A stretch of DNA of 64,000 bases from Maylandia zebra (taxonomy: Eukaryota; Chordata; Actinopteri; Cichliformes; Cichlidae), in assembly GCF_041146795.1 (NCBI RefSeq), contig NC_135172.1, positions 12,824,137-12,888,136 of the forward strand, written 5' to 3'. The position numbers and the translations under genes were made by a program. Shown here in pieces: positions 1 through 9,783 of the stretch; position 1 is the first letter of the stretch; each line of letters starts with the position of its first letter. Below the pieces are notes generated by a model. That model made no database searches, was not told where the DNA came from, and worked only from the letters and a program-made list of their open reading frames with translations.

Positions 1-287
1 TGTGTCGCAGGGAGGGCGGAGACCAGCAGGTGGACCACACCTCCCACTTCCTTATTGGATGACACATCAAGCTCGGTCAGTGCAGTGAGAGAGGGCAGCA
101 CCTGGACTGAAAAACAATGTCACATGACTGCTGCAGCGAGCATGCGATTAGTGTCCGGCGTGTGAGATTGGTAGCAACTGACTCAGAGCCTCTAGATCAT
201 CTCGCGTGAGGAAACACAGGTGGAGGTCGAGTCTCTCCAGGTGTGTGACGTGAGCCAGGTGAAAGGTGAGGCGGCTCAGTCCACCAG
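1..287 (-). pseudogene. Partial LRR gene copy in arm A (two exons)
   Basis: These are the mirror copies of LRR exons a and b of the gene at 9784-18724. Exon b occupies 1-106 and is cut by the window edge; exon a occupies 183-287. Splice borders match those of arm B. Exon a carries one coding difference (a Cys-to-Phe type change within the Leu-Cys-Cys-Leu stretch). The exons that follow in arm B (10248-10403 and 18312-18724) would lie outside the window, so whether this copy is complete cannot be judged. Marked partial, not proven dead. Confidence 0.6.
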
Positions 288-429
288 CTAGAAGCAGCTT
301 TACAGTATATTAATCAGAACAATGCTGCTCTCTAATGTATCTTGGTAAAGTGCAGAAAAATCTAATGTTTTATATGATACAGTGTGATTTCAGTAACATA
401 TCATAATGGAGGCTTCAGCAAGTACTTAC

Positions 430-1844
430 GAAGGAAATCTTTCCTCTGCTCTTCAGTTAGTTCATCAAATACCTCCCAAAACATCTGTATGGTGGGGTGG
501 CGGTCATGATATCTCCAACCATAACTTGTGTTCTGAAAACAGTGAAAATGACTGTTATAATCATAGAGTTTGTAAGGTCAGGCATACACTATGTTGCCAA
601 AAGTATTCCCTAACACATCCAAATCATTCAATTAATGTGTTCCAATCACTTCCATGGACACAGGTGTATTAGATCAAGCACCTAGGCATGCAGACTACTT
701 CTACAAACATGTGTGAAAGGACGAGTCGCTCTCAGGAACTGAATGAATTCCAGCATGGTAATGTGATAGGATGCACCAGTGCAACAAGTCCAGTCATGAA
801 ATTTCCTCGCTATTAAATATTCCATAGTCAGCTGTTAGTGATATTATAACAAAGTGGAAGTAATTGGAAATGACAGCGAGTCAGCTGATGCTAAGGCTCA
901 TAGTGCACTTAAGTCACCAATATCTGCAGTCTGCTGTTGTTACAGATGTCCAAACTTCATTGGTTTCCATGGCTGAGCAGCTGCATCCCAGCCTTACACT
1001 GACAAACACAATGCAAAGCGTCAGATGGAGTGATTTAAGCATCTCAACACTGGACTCTAAAGCAGTGGAGATGTGTTTACTGGAGTGACGAATCACACTT
1101 CTCTGACTGGCAATCCGATGGATGTGTCAGGGTTTGGTGGTTGCCAGAAGTACTTGTCTGACTGCACTGTGCCAAGTGTAAAGTGTGGGCATGTGTGCAC
1201 ATGGCTGGGCACCAGTGCACAATACAAGGTCCATAAAGACATGGATGAGTGAGTTTGGTGTAGAAGAACTGGACTAGCCTGCACAGAGTCCTGACCTCAA
1301 CCTGATAGAACATCTTTGGGATGAATTAGAGCAGCAACTGTGAGCCTGGCCTTCTCCTCCAACGTCAGTGTCTGACACCATAAATGCACCTCTGGAAGAA
1401 TAGTCAAAAAATTCCCATAAACACACCTAAACCTTGTGGAAAGCTTTCCCAGAAGAGTGGAAGCAGTTATAGCTGCGAAGGGTGGGCTGACTATTATATT
1501 ATACTATCATACAAAAGTCTGGATTAAGACTGAGATGTGACTCAAGTTCATATTTGTGTTAAAGCAGCCGACTGAATGCTTTTGACAGTATGCAGTACAC
1601 AGTTATTGTGCTACAGGACAGCTGTGAAACTACAGCCTGTGTCTGTTTGGCTGACTGTACCTGTTTGAACTTTTCCCAGTCATGCACGTCCTGGCCGACC
1701 AGCACTCCCTGCAGCTCCTCTGGTCGAAACAGCCTCACCAAATCCTGCTCACACACCAGGAAGAAGCCTCGCTTGAACTCCTGGAACAGACTCTCCACTG
1801 ATGTGTTGAAGGCATGATTCACATAGGCCTCCACAAACTCCTTC
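430..1844 (-). pseudogene. HERC-type HECT-domain exons, arm A copy
   Basis: Two exons of a HECT E3 ubiquitin ligase on the minus strand, at 1661-1844 and 430-532, with the Tc1 relic in the intron. They are the mirror of 8227-8410 and 9539-9641 and give the same peptides. Family motifs include an FRPEELQ stretch and an HPTIQMFWEVFDELTEEQ block, both typical of the HECT domain of small HERC proteins. The rest of the protein (RCC1 repeats, start of the HECT domain, and the last exon with the catalytic Cys) is not seen. Without the catalytic Cys this piece cannot act as a ligase. Confidence 0.7.
585..1505 (+). mobile_element. Tc1/mariner-type transposon relic, arm A copy
   Basis: The left end reads TA then cactatgttgccaaaagta, a Tc1-like terminal repeat. 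Coding remnants run on the plus strand and include a conserved transposase block around 1273-1335 (AQSPDLNLIEHLWDELEQQ), which holds the DDE glutamate region. Stops and frame changes are frequent and no long transposase ORF remains. The right terminal repeat is not recognisable. The element lies in the intron between the two HECT exons and is present in both arms, so it inserted before the inverted duplication. Confidence 0.75.
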
Positions 1845-1936
1845 CTGTTTAGGAGGGAAAATGTTAAATTAGCAAACATTTCACAGAGACAAAGGTGCTG
1901 CAGATGAACCTCACAAACACTTCATGTTTTATATGC

Positions 1937-2885
1937 TTACCGTATTTCCCGGACTACAAAGCGCACCTGAATATTAGCCGCACAAGCTAAAATCAGGGGA
2001 AAATCCTGTTTTGTACATACATTAGCCGCACCTGACCAAAAGCCGCAGGTGTTTCAATATTGACTTATCATATGTAAGAGAATATGCACAAAGCGAATTG
2101 TCAGGAAAGAGATGGCTGTTTGGAGACACACCCCTTTTATTAATATTTTGAAAATCAAGTTATGGGTACATATTTGCACATGTGCTGTGCTTCATAAATG
2201 AGTAACAAATGTAGTACATAACAGTAACCTACAGCACACCAGAAAAATAGATTCAGACTACCTTTTAGGCTCAGGTGCAGTGACACGGCTTTAACAAGAA
2301 GAAAAGTCAGTCATTCACCACCATCTTCCTGCGCACTAAAACCACCAAAGTCCTCTTCTCCAGTGTCGGAAACGAACAGGCTCAGGATGGCTTCGTCATC
2401 CACTCTCAGCTTCTTTCCTTCGTTGTCACTTTCAAAACCAAAGATAATCCTCATTGTCATTGTCAGTGTCGGAGTCGAACACCCTCTGAAGGGCCGTGGC
2501 GGTGTCCTCCTCTTCATCATGCAGCAGTCCAGCCCTTCGAAATCCGTTGGTGATCGTGGATGTTTGCACACTTTTCCACGCTGTCAGAATCCACCGGTAG
2601 AGTTGAGCACAACTTGCTTTTCGCAAGTTTATCGCCGCTCGTCATCCACGACTCCCGCTGAACGCATAGCGCTACTTTGAAGTTTGTTTTTCGCGCTACT
2701 TGTACGGCACTATGTTGCCTGGCGGATGGACATGTGACCAACATACCACTCTTGAACCCCGATCCTTCCGCCAGGCAACGTAGTGCCGTACAACAGCGGA
2801 ACAAACAAAACAAATCGTCTTACGATATCACAAAAATCATGGACAATCTATAGAAAAGCCGCACCTGACTAAAAGCCGCAGGGTC
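1937..2885 (-). mobile_element. DNA-transposon relic with acidic C-terminal coding piece
   Basis: The left part starts with a CGTATTTCCCGGACTACAAA-type end followed by repeated agccgcacctga motifs (1950-2050); similar agccgcacctgac motifs recur at 2856-2880. Inside, on the minus strand (2311-2571), is an acidic peptide containing FGFESDNEGKKLRVDDEAI, which resembles the acidic tail of pogo-like transposases. The superfamily assignment is uncertain. A 28-bp near-perfect inverted repeat lies at 2702-2790. The relic begins exactly at the inner edge of inverted-repeat arm A. Confidence 0.45.
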
Positions 2886-2960
2886 CTGGTGATGATACGG
2901 GCAGCAGAGTTCTGGACGCGTTGAAGCTTGTGGATGGATTTTTGAGTATAAAAATAACCT
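2880..2960 (-). mobile_element. Short L2/CR1-type LINE fragment
   Basis: The minus strand encodes KLQRVQNSAARIITRT, a signature near the C-terminus of the reverse transcriptase region of L2/CR1-group LINEs in fish. Only about 80 bases are recognisable. It abuts the transposon relic to its left. Confidence 0.4.
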
Positions 2961-3148
2961 GAATAAATACAAATAAAGGGAAAGAGCTGTCCAGACCTCT
3001 GTCTCTGACCATCTGTGTTAACACTTGAAATCGGAAACATGTAAATGTAACAAACATGTTAAAACATAAGAAATCAGGAAGGGGCAAAAAAAGCATTTTG
3101 CTAAAAAAAGATTTAGAGCAGAAGTTTTTAAAATGAAGATATATTGCA

Positions 3149-3154
3149 TTTATT
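3149..3154 (-). promoter_or_regulatory. Possible polyadenylation signal of the coiled-coil gene
   Basis: AATAAA on the minus strand, about 255 bases after the stop codon of the coiled-coil ORF at 3408-4475. The position suits a 3' end but is unproven. Confidence 0.35.
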
Positions 3155-3407
3155 TACAATTAAAAACACACAGAGCAGAAAGTGTGTTACTGTTTTACAT
3201 CCACAGACACACAAGAAAAGAAGCCGGCAACGTGAGGTCAAGTTATGGCATTTTTATTTGTGTATTTCAGTACATGTATTCAGAATAGAGTTTTTAAAAA
3301 CAAACAAACGTCCCAAGTCAAGTTTGGGGGGATTTTTGTGAAAGAAAGGTTGAGAGAGGGGGAAGGAGGAAGAAACTATTGCTCTCCTTAAACTTGATGC
3401 TGCTGGG

Positions 3408-4475
3408 TCAGTTTTTTCTCAGCAGTCTGCTCCAGAATCCACTCCTGTCCTCGGCTTTCTTTTCTTTTTCTTTTGCCTTCAGCTCTTTTAAAGTTTTGTT
3501 TAGCTGCTCCTCGGCGTCTTTAAATGCTTCTTTCAGCTGCTGTTTGGCCAGTTTGACTTTCTGTTTCAGGAGCTCTTTAGCTTCCTTTTTGTGCTTTTGC
3601 ATTTCTTTAAGTGCATCTTTGCAGCCTTTCTTGGTCACCTCAGAGGCTGTCGTTTCTTTCTTGAATACCTTCAACTCAATTTTCTCTTCTGCAAGTTCTT
3701 CTTGCACTTTCATCAGTTTCTTCTTCAGAGTTTCACTTTCCTGTTTTGCCTCCCATTTTCCATGTGTCTCTTTTTCTATTTCTTCCTCTGTTTCCAGCAA
3801 CTTCTTCCTCATGTTTTGAGTGAAACTCTTTGTATTTTCCATTTCTTTCTTTGCTTCCTGTATTTTAAATTTCTCTTCCTCCAACACTTTTTGAGCTTCC
3901 AACAATTCTTTCTTCATATTTTCAATCTCATTTTCTGCCTCGTGTTTACGTTTTTTCTCCTCTTCAAGTTGTTGCTTTACATGCAGTAATTCCTTCCTGA
4001 GTATTTCAGCTTCAGCCGTTACATTTTCAGCTTCTTGTGCTGCCAACTGCATTTTCCTTTTCTCCCCTTCAAAAGCTTCCTGCACCTCCTGTAATTCCTG
4101 CATCACATTTTCTGCCTCCTTCTTTGCAGTTTGATATTTATTTTTAGCTTCTTGTGCTGTGCTTTTCTCTTCCTGCAATGCTTTTTGAGCTTCCAACAGT
4201 TCTTTCTTGATGTTTTCATTCTCATTTTCTGCTTGTTGTTTTCCCATCTTCTCTCCTTTAAGCTTTAGACCCACATGCAGTAATTCCTTCAATACTACTT
4301 CGGTTTCAAACTTTGAATTTTCAGCTTCTCCTCTTGATTCTTCTGCCACTTCTTTTAATTTGACATTTTCAGCCTGTATTATTTGAAATTCTTCTCGTAG
4401 TTTAATCAGCTCAGACTGTTCTGTACTGTATGGTGACGCACTCACCAATCCTCTTCTCGATCTCCCTTGATTCAT
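3408..4475 (-). CDS. Uncharacterised coiled-coil protein, single exon, 355 aa
   Basis: An uninterrupted ORF, starting MNQGRSRRGLVSAS and ending in a basic, tryptophan-containing tail (RSGFWSRLLRKN). From about residue 20 to 340 it is almost all Glu/Lys/Ala/Leu/Gln with heptad spacing and no prolines, so a long coiled coil is expected. It contains internal repeats: units with KKELLEAQKALQEEK and KKELLEAQKVLEEEK lie about 110 residues apart, and KELLHV-type motifs also recur, so it grew by internal duplication. No signal peptide or membrane segment is seen. I do not recognise the family. It lies in the spacer of the inverted repeat and is the only long intact host-like ORF there. An open frame this long amid decayed sequence suggests a real or recently real gene. 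A retrocopy is possible because there are no introns. Confidence 0.6.
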   Translation of the reverse strand: MNQGRSRRGLVSASPYSTEQSELIKLREEFQIIQAENVKLKEVAEESRGEAENSKFETEVVLKELLHVGLKLKGEKMGKQQAENENENIKKELLEAQKALQEEKSTAQEAKNKYQTAKKEAENVMQELQEVQEAFEGEKRKMQLAAQEAENVTAEAEILRKELLHVKQQLEEEKKRKHEAENEIENMKKELLEAQKVLEEEKFKIQEAKKEMENTKSFTQNMRKKLLETEEEIEKETHGKWEAKQESETLKKKLMKVQEELAEEKIELKVFKKETTASEVTKKGCKDALKEMQKHKKEAKELLKQKVKLAKQQLKEAFKDAEEQLNKTLKELKAKEKEKKAEDRSGFWSRLLRKN

Positions 4476-5103
4476 TTTGGCCTTTTAAACAAAGGAACCA
4501 AAGTTTTGTAGAGAAGTGAAGTTTTCGATGTGTTTTTTTCTTCAACCGTCGTCTGTCCTGCACAGAGATGCTGCTGTAGATGTGTCTCTAGCTGTGTCTG
4601 GATAAAATGAAAAATGCTGTAACTAAGTGCTTGTGTTGCACAGTTCTACAAAACATTCCATTCCATGCATGCTCCGCCCACATGGTCAGGAATGTCAGGT
4701 GCTGCATCACCAAATGCTGCTCCCGTTGCCTAGCAATAACAGCTGTTTACTTTTTGGGGTCTGGTTCATTATTTAATAAAGAAAACATGTCCAAGTATTG
4801 CAACCATGGTGCTGAGGCTCAGTGCATATTCTAGCCTGCTGTGTGGGTGGGCAGCTAGAAATCACTGGTGGGCAACATGAGAGAGGAGAAAACTGGAGCA
4901 GCCAAGCAGGGAGCTGCAGGTTGCTGGTTTGAGTCTCTGTTCAGATGCTGGTGTCTCCTCTCTCTGAGATGTTTGCAAACAGTCCCAGATAAAACAATAA
5001 GGATAATAAACAAACACGTGACTAAACTAACATTTATGACACTGATATATTTTATGTGTAGCAGGATGGCCTCTAGTTTGCAAAACTGTTGGAGCGTGGT
5101 ACT
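4476..5103. other. No gene recognised
   Basis: Upstream flank of the coiled-coil ORF. Short ORFs here are not supported by family resemblance or codon pattern. Confidence 0.5.
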
Positions 5104-5541
5104 ACAGTGGCTTGCAAAAGTATTCGGCCCCCTTGAACTTTTCCACATTTTGTCACATTACAGCCACAAACATGAATCAATTTTATTGGACTTCCACGTG
5201 AAAGACCAACACAAAGTGGTGCACACGTGAGAAGTGGAAGGAAAATCATACATGATTCCAAACATTTTTTACAAATAAATAACTGCAAAGTGGGGTGTGC
5301 GTAATTATTCAGCCCCCTGACTCAATACTTTGTAGAACCACCTTTTGCTGCAGTTACAGCTGCCAGTCTTTTAGGGTCTGTCTCTACCAGCTTTGCACAT
5401 CTAGAGACTGAAATCTTTGCCCATTCTTCTTTGCAAAACAGCTCCAGCTCAGTCAGATTAGATGGACAGCGTTTGTGAACAGCAGTTTCAGATCTTGCCA
5501 CAGATCTGAGGGGGGCGAATACTTTTGCAAGCAACTGCAAG
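5104..5541. mobile_element. Tc1-type MITE (non-autonomous)
   Basis: The ends are inverted repeats: cagtggcttgcaaaagtatt on the left and the matching gaatacttttgcaagcaact on the right. Interior sequence resembles the untranslated and terminal parts of fish Tc1 elements; the minus strand around 5322-5480 still encodes a decayed transposase tail. No full transposase is present, so it would have depended on a related element. Confidence 0.75.
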
Positions 5542-5629
5542 TGTGGGGGAAGGCTGAGTGAAGTATTTCTTTGATATTGTTTTTCAATAAGCAGATGCAA
5601 ATATTTACTCCTCTGTTATGTTTCTGTAC

Positions 5630-6090
5630 ATACAGACTGGGCGTGCCAAAAGCGATGCACTGCAGCACAGCTTTCTTGATGAGGAAGAGCAGCTGTGCTG
5701 TGATGTCAGCTTCAGCTGCCCAGCATGCACACCTGAAATGTTGGCGGTTTCAGTTGATGGTAACAGAAAGCTATATCACTTTCAGCAAAAAGAAAGGTGC
5801 TCATTGTTGATGTTCTTTGTGTTTGTGTTTGTGTGACATAATAGTTTTTACTATAGTAACCAAACGACTGTCTTCTGCAAGATGACTACTGTTAAATTAG
5901 AGTAAATGGAAAATCTTGTCATTTACTTTATAATTTCTTGCTATTTTATTATATTTGTTACATGTCGTAGACACGGGGAAGAGGCACATGTGGGGATTCC
6001 CAGTGGACAGCAGCACGAGAGACTTCAAGGAAGGCCTCCAAACTGGATGAAGAGGAGATGGAGGTCGCTGTGTGTCGACATGGATTGTGT
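5630..6090 (+). pseudogene. KDZ (Kyakuja/Dileera/Zisupton) transposase relic
   Basis: Two separated blocks in the same direction. The first (about 5650-5797) contains a Cys-rich CPACTPEMLAVSVDGNRKL stretch; the second (about 6010-6082) contains SKLDEEEMEVAVCRHG. Both recall conserved segments of KDZ-family transposases found in fish genomes, where a Cys cluster precedes the catalytic domain. The interval between could be an intron (GT/AG borders are plausible) or decay. Everything upstream and downstream is missing. The assignment is from memory of the family and needs a search. Confidence 0.45.
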
Positions 6091-6113
6091 CTTTTGTGTC
6101 ACTTTCACTTCAG

Positions 6114-7053
6114 GGACGGCAAACTGTGGCGTGTTTCAGGAACGGTTACATGCCCGACAACTACACTTCTGAACAGGTCCAACTTTTGATTTGCACTCAG
6201 AATGATTACATCAAAGAGTTTAGTTAAAAACACTAAATGAAACCTGCAGACTTGCTTAAAGTGATTCGTATTCATGAGAAACTGGAGCGTCATTATCATT
6301 GAGTTTATTTCTTTCCCTGCTAAGCAACACCAAGTCTAGCCCTGATTGGCTGATATAAGTGACCACAGACCTGTCGCTGTGTGAGTTTGAATGGGTGATT
6401 AGAGACCAACACATGTTTGTTGCTGCTCCATGTTTTCTGCAACATTGTGTGTAGTTACTGCAGCTGTGTATGCATTCTGCTGGCAGGAAACAAGTGAAAG
6501 AAAACTGGCGAGCATCCTGGAAGGAAAACTTAATCGGACATAACAAGTTAAAACAGTTTGCAAGCTTCAAGCCAAACTGCTGAATCTACCGTCCAGGTTC
6601 TCCTTGATAGCGTGACTCTGTGTTGTTCTCCTTCATTCTTCTGTCTCTGTCTGTCAAATCTCAGCGTATTATAAACCAACTGTTGTCACCCTCTGCTGCT
6701 CAGTGTGCTGGCTGTTTTCTCGAGAATCTCAACCACAAGAAAGTTTATACGAACGAAGCTAAAAAACCTGTGACAGTTTGTGAAACGTCATTAGCAGCAG
6801 TGAAATAAGTTAGTTAGTGAAATGATAGAGGCTATTTTATGCTGGAAAAATTCTTCTAGCACAAAGTGGCCCAATAAACGGAATTTTTTAATACAGAAAT
6901 ACATCTAATGATAAAAAGCAGAGAATTCATTGTCTGTTTTCCATTGCAGAGCTGGGATGCTCGTCTCCTCATGGAGCGCTCTCGAGCTGTGAAGTGTCCA
7001 GATATCAGCGCTCACCTGGCTGGTACCAAGAAGGTTCAGCAAGTGCTCCCCAG
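6114..7053 (+). pseudogene. Glutathione synthetase, two isolated exons
   Basis: Exon 6114-6176 encodes a peptide with VACFRNGYMPDNYTSEQ and exon 6950-7053 continues in frame with [19 protein letters not shown] and [12 protein letters not shown]. These match the central part of eukaryotic glutathione synthetase, the ATP-grasp enzyme that joins glycine to gamma-glutamylcysteine. Both exons have AG acceptors and GT donors and no stops. The exons before and after, including the rest of the ATP-binding fold, are not found; the next recognisable exon (7201) belongs to a kinesin. I therefore call it a gene fragment even though the two exons are intact. Confidence 0.75.
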
Positions 7054-7200
7054 GTACAGGATTGGTGCACATGTTGTTTCCTTATTACTCACACAGTGGT
7101 AACTGCTTCCTTTGTACACAGTTGAATATCTTCTTTTAAAGCGTAATGTTGCTCTAGCTGTGCTCACTGTGATCCTGAGCTCCTGTTATGTTTGCTGCAG

Positions 7201-7285
7201 GGGATCCAGCGGAGGATCACAGTGACCCTCATCCACGAGAAGGGCAGCGAGCTCCATTGGAAAGATGTTCGTGAGCTGGTTGTAG
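7201..7285 (+). pseudogene. Single exon of a KIF1-type kinesin
   Basis: Reads [18 protein letters not shown] followed by [11 protein letters not shown], with a tgctgcag acceptor before and a GT donor after. This matches the conserved central stalk region of kinesin-3 motors KIF1A/KIF1B. In a normal gene about 150 residues separate this exon from the block encoding VTGIYELSL, which here lies 14 kb away at 21345. The intervening exons were not found, so this exon may belong to the downstream kinesin gene broken by insertion and deletion, or may be an independent fragment. Confidence 0.75.
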
Positions 7286-8134
7286 GTGAGCAGCCTGCCT
7301 TTAGGGTCTAGTCGTGCTATACCTCTGTGTAGAAAACAAAACCCCAAAGCACCGAAACAATGTTTTATAGTGTTTGTGTGCTTTTGATAGAGGAAGACAG
7401 GACAGAACATCATTAAAGGGATTTGACTTTGTGAGATCACCCTGAAAACGCACCACTCGGTTCACTCTGAGATATTTTCAGTCTGGAAAGATGAATCTGT
7501 CGGGCTTCAGGCTGCTTCTCACTTTAAGCAGTTCATGCTGTAGCTGATGGACCAAAAATGACATTTGATATTTTAGACATTCAGCTGCTGACTCTGAAGC
7601 CAACAGGCTCTTGAGTGTGGATGATTGTGTTGGTACTGGATGCTGTGATCAAACAGCTGTTCTGATCTGTCTTCATTCATGCCTGTTGTTATTAAGCCTC
7701 CTAAGCTCCAAACCAGTAAAAGCAATCTTTGGAGGCAACACCCTTTTTAGTACTTTGCTGTATTTGTTTGTGATTGTGTGACACTGAACCACAGTGCTAT
7801 GTATATCCTCTGTAACACTCAGACGTTTCCAGATCAGTGTTTCCCCCTCAGCTGTTTCTCACTATAGAGTCTTTCCTCTGTAACAATGAGGCACCAGCAG
7901 AGCATATCTGGCTCCCAGTCTGTGGCTGATAGTGCCCCCTGCTGTTAATAACAGGAACAGTGTAACCTTGTATGGAGCTCATAGTGATGGTCTGAAGATT
8001 GCTGCTGCAAGGCAGTAATTTGTATCCATGTGTGCTGTCTATTCTGAGCATATGCAGTTATGTGAGCTCTCAGGTTTTATGTATCAGGACATAATTAAAA
8101 ACAATCAGGTCCTTAGTAGGTCTTAATATGAGGT
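7286..8134. other. No gene recognised
   Basis: Unassigned sequence between the lone kinesin exon and the inner edge of inverted-repeat arm B. No coding block or transposon end was recognised. Confidence 0.5.
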
Positions 8135-8226
8135 AAATATAAAACATGAAGTGTTTGTGAGGTTCATCTGCAGCACCTTTGTCTCTGTGAAATGTTTGCT
8201 AATTTAACATTTTCCCTCCTAAACAG

Positions 8227-9641
8227 GAAGGAGTTTGTGGAGGCCTATGTGAATCATGCCTTCAACACATCAGTGGAGAGTCTGTTCCAGGAGTTCAAGC
8301 GAGGCTTCTTCCTGGTGTGTGAGCAGGATTTGGTGAGGCTGTTTCGACCAGAGGAGCTGCAGGGAGTGCTGGTCGGCCAGGACGTGCATGACTGGGAAAA
8401 GTTCAAACAGGTACAGTCAGCCAAACAGACACAGGCTGTAGTTTCACAGCTGTCCTGTAGCACAATAACTGTGTACTGCATACTGTCAAAAGCATTCAGT
8501 CGGCTGCTTTAACACAAATATGAACTTGAGTCACATCTCAGTCTTAATCCAGACTTTTGTATGATAGTATAATATAATAGTCAGCCCACCCTTCGCAGCT
8601 ATAACTGCTTCCACTCTTCTGGGAAAGCTTTCCACAAGGTTTAGGTGTGTTTATGGGAATTTTTTGACTATTCTTCCAGAGGTGCATTTATGGTGTCAGA
8701 CACTGACGTTGGAGGAGAAGGCCTGGCTCACAGTTGCTGCTCTAATTCATCCCAAAGATGTTCTATCAGGTTGAGGTCAGGACTCTGTGCAGGCTAGTCC
8801 AGTTCTTCTACACCAAACTCACTCATCCATGTCTTTATGGACCTTGTATTGTGCACTGGTGCCCAGCCATGTGCACACATGCCCACACTTTACACTTGGC
8901 ACAGTGCAGTCAGACAAGTACTTCTGGCAACCACCAAACCCTGACACATCCATCGGATTGCCAGTCAGAGAAGTGTGATTCGTCACTCCAGTAAACACAT
9001 CTCCACTGCTTTAGAGTCCAGTGTTGAGATGCTTAAATCACTCCATCTGACGCTTTGCATTGTGTTTGTCAGTGTAAGGCTGGGATGCAGCTGCTCAGCC
9101 ATGGAAACCAATGAAGTTTGGACATCTGTAACAACAGCAGACTGCAGATATTGGTGACTTAAGTGCACTATGAGCCTTAGCATCAGCTGACTAGCTGTCA
9201 TTTCCAATTACTTCCACTTTGTTATAATATCACTAACAGCTGACTATGGAATATTTAATAGCGAGGAAATTTCATGACTGGACTTGTTGCACTGGTGCAT
9301 CCTATCACATTACCATGCTGGAATTCATTCAGTTCCTGAGAGCGACTCGTCCTTTCACACATGTTTGTAGAAGTAGTCTGCATGCCTAGGTGCTTGATCT
9401 AATACACCTGTGTCCATGGAAGTGATTGGAACACATTAATTGAATGATTTGGATGTGTTAGGGAATACTTTTGGCAACATAGTGTATGCCTGACCTTACA
9501 AACTCTATGATTATAACAGTCATTTTCACTGTTTTCAGAACACAAGTTATGGTTGGAGATATCATGACCGCCACCCCACCATACAGATGTTTTGGGAGGT
9601 ATTTGATGAACTAACTGAAGAGCAGAGGAAAGATTTCCTTC
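8227..9641 (+). pseudogene. HERC-type HECT-domain exons, arm B copy
   Basis: Exon 8227-8410 encodes KEFVEAYVNHAFNTSVESLF and continues through FKRGFFLVCEQDLVRLFRP; exon 9539-9641 encodes YHDRHPTIQMFWEVFDELTE and ends with RKDFL. Order and content match the middle of the HECT domain of small HERC ubiquitin ligases (HERC3/HERC4 class). Splice borders are intact and there are no stops. The upstream HECT exons, RCC1 repeats and final catalytic-Cys exon are absent. The last exon ends in phase 1, and the next recognisable exon, LRR exon a at 9784, accepts that phase, so a HECT-LRR splice product is formally possible. Confidence 0.75.
8566..9486 (-). mobile_element. Tc1/mariner-type transposon relic, arm B copy
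   Basis: Mirror copy of the relic at 585-1505, here with the transposase remnant on the minus strand (conserved block around 8736-8798) and the terminal repeat at the right (tacttttggcaacatagtg then TA). It sits in the intron between the two HECT exons. Confidence 0.75.
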
Positions 9642-9783
9642 GTAAGTACTTGCTGAAGCCTCCATTATGATATGTTACTGAAATCACACTGTATCATATA
9701 AAACATTAGATTTTTCTGCGCTTTACCAAGATACATTAGAGAGCAGCATTGTTCTGATTAATATACTGTAAAGCTGCTTCTAG

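Larger units (their letters stand above)
1..1936. repeat. Inverted-repeat arm A (outer end beyond the window)
   Basis: This stretch is the reverse complement of about 8135-10072. Most of the arm follows the rule that position x matches 10071 minus x; near the outer end a 2-nt indel around 115/9955 changes the sum to 10073. I saw only isolated mismatches, for example near 205 and 873. Similarity stops abruptly at 1936/8135, exactly where a DNA-transposon relic begins in arm A. Exons, introns and the embedded Tc1 relic are all shared, so this is a segmental duplication and not transposon end repeats. Because arm A begins at base 1, its true length is unknown. The near identity means recent duplication, ongoing gene conversion, or an assembly artefact. 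Confidence 0.95.

Noticed and set aside
406-672. 88-codon open frame
   Set aside because: It is the antisense of a HECT exon and its intron; the minus strand shows the real coding pattern.
3379-3989. Plus-strand hydrophobic frames of 132-146 codons rich in Phe/Ser
   Set aside because: They are shadows of the Glu/Lys-rich coiled-coil ORF on the minus strand.
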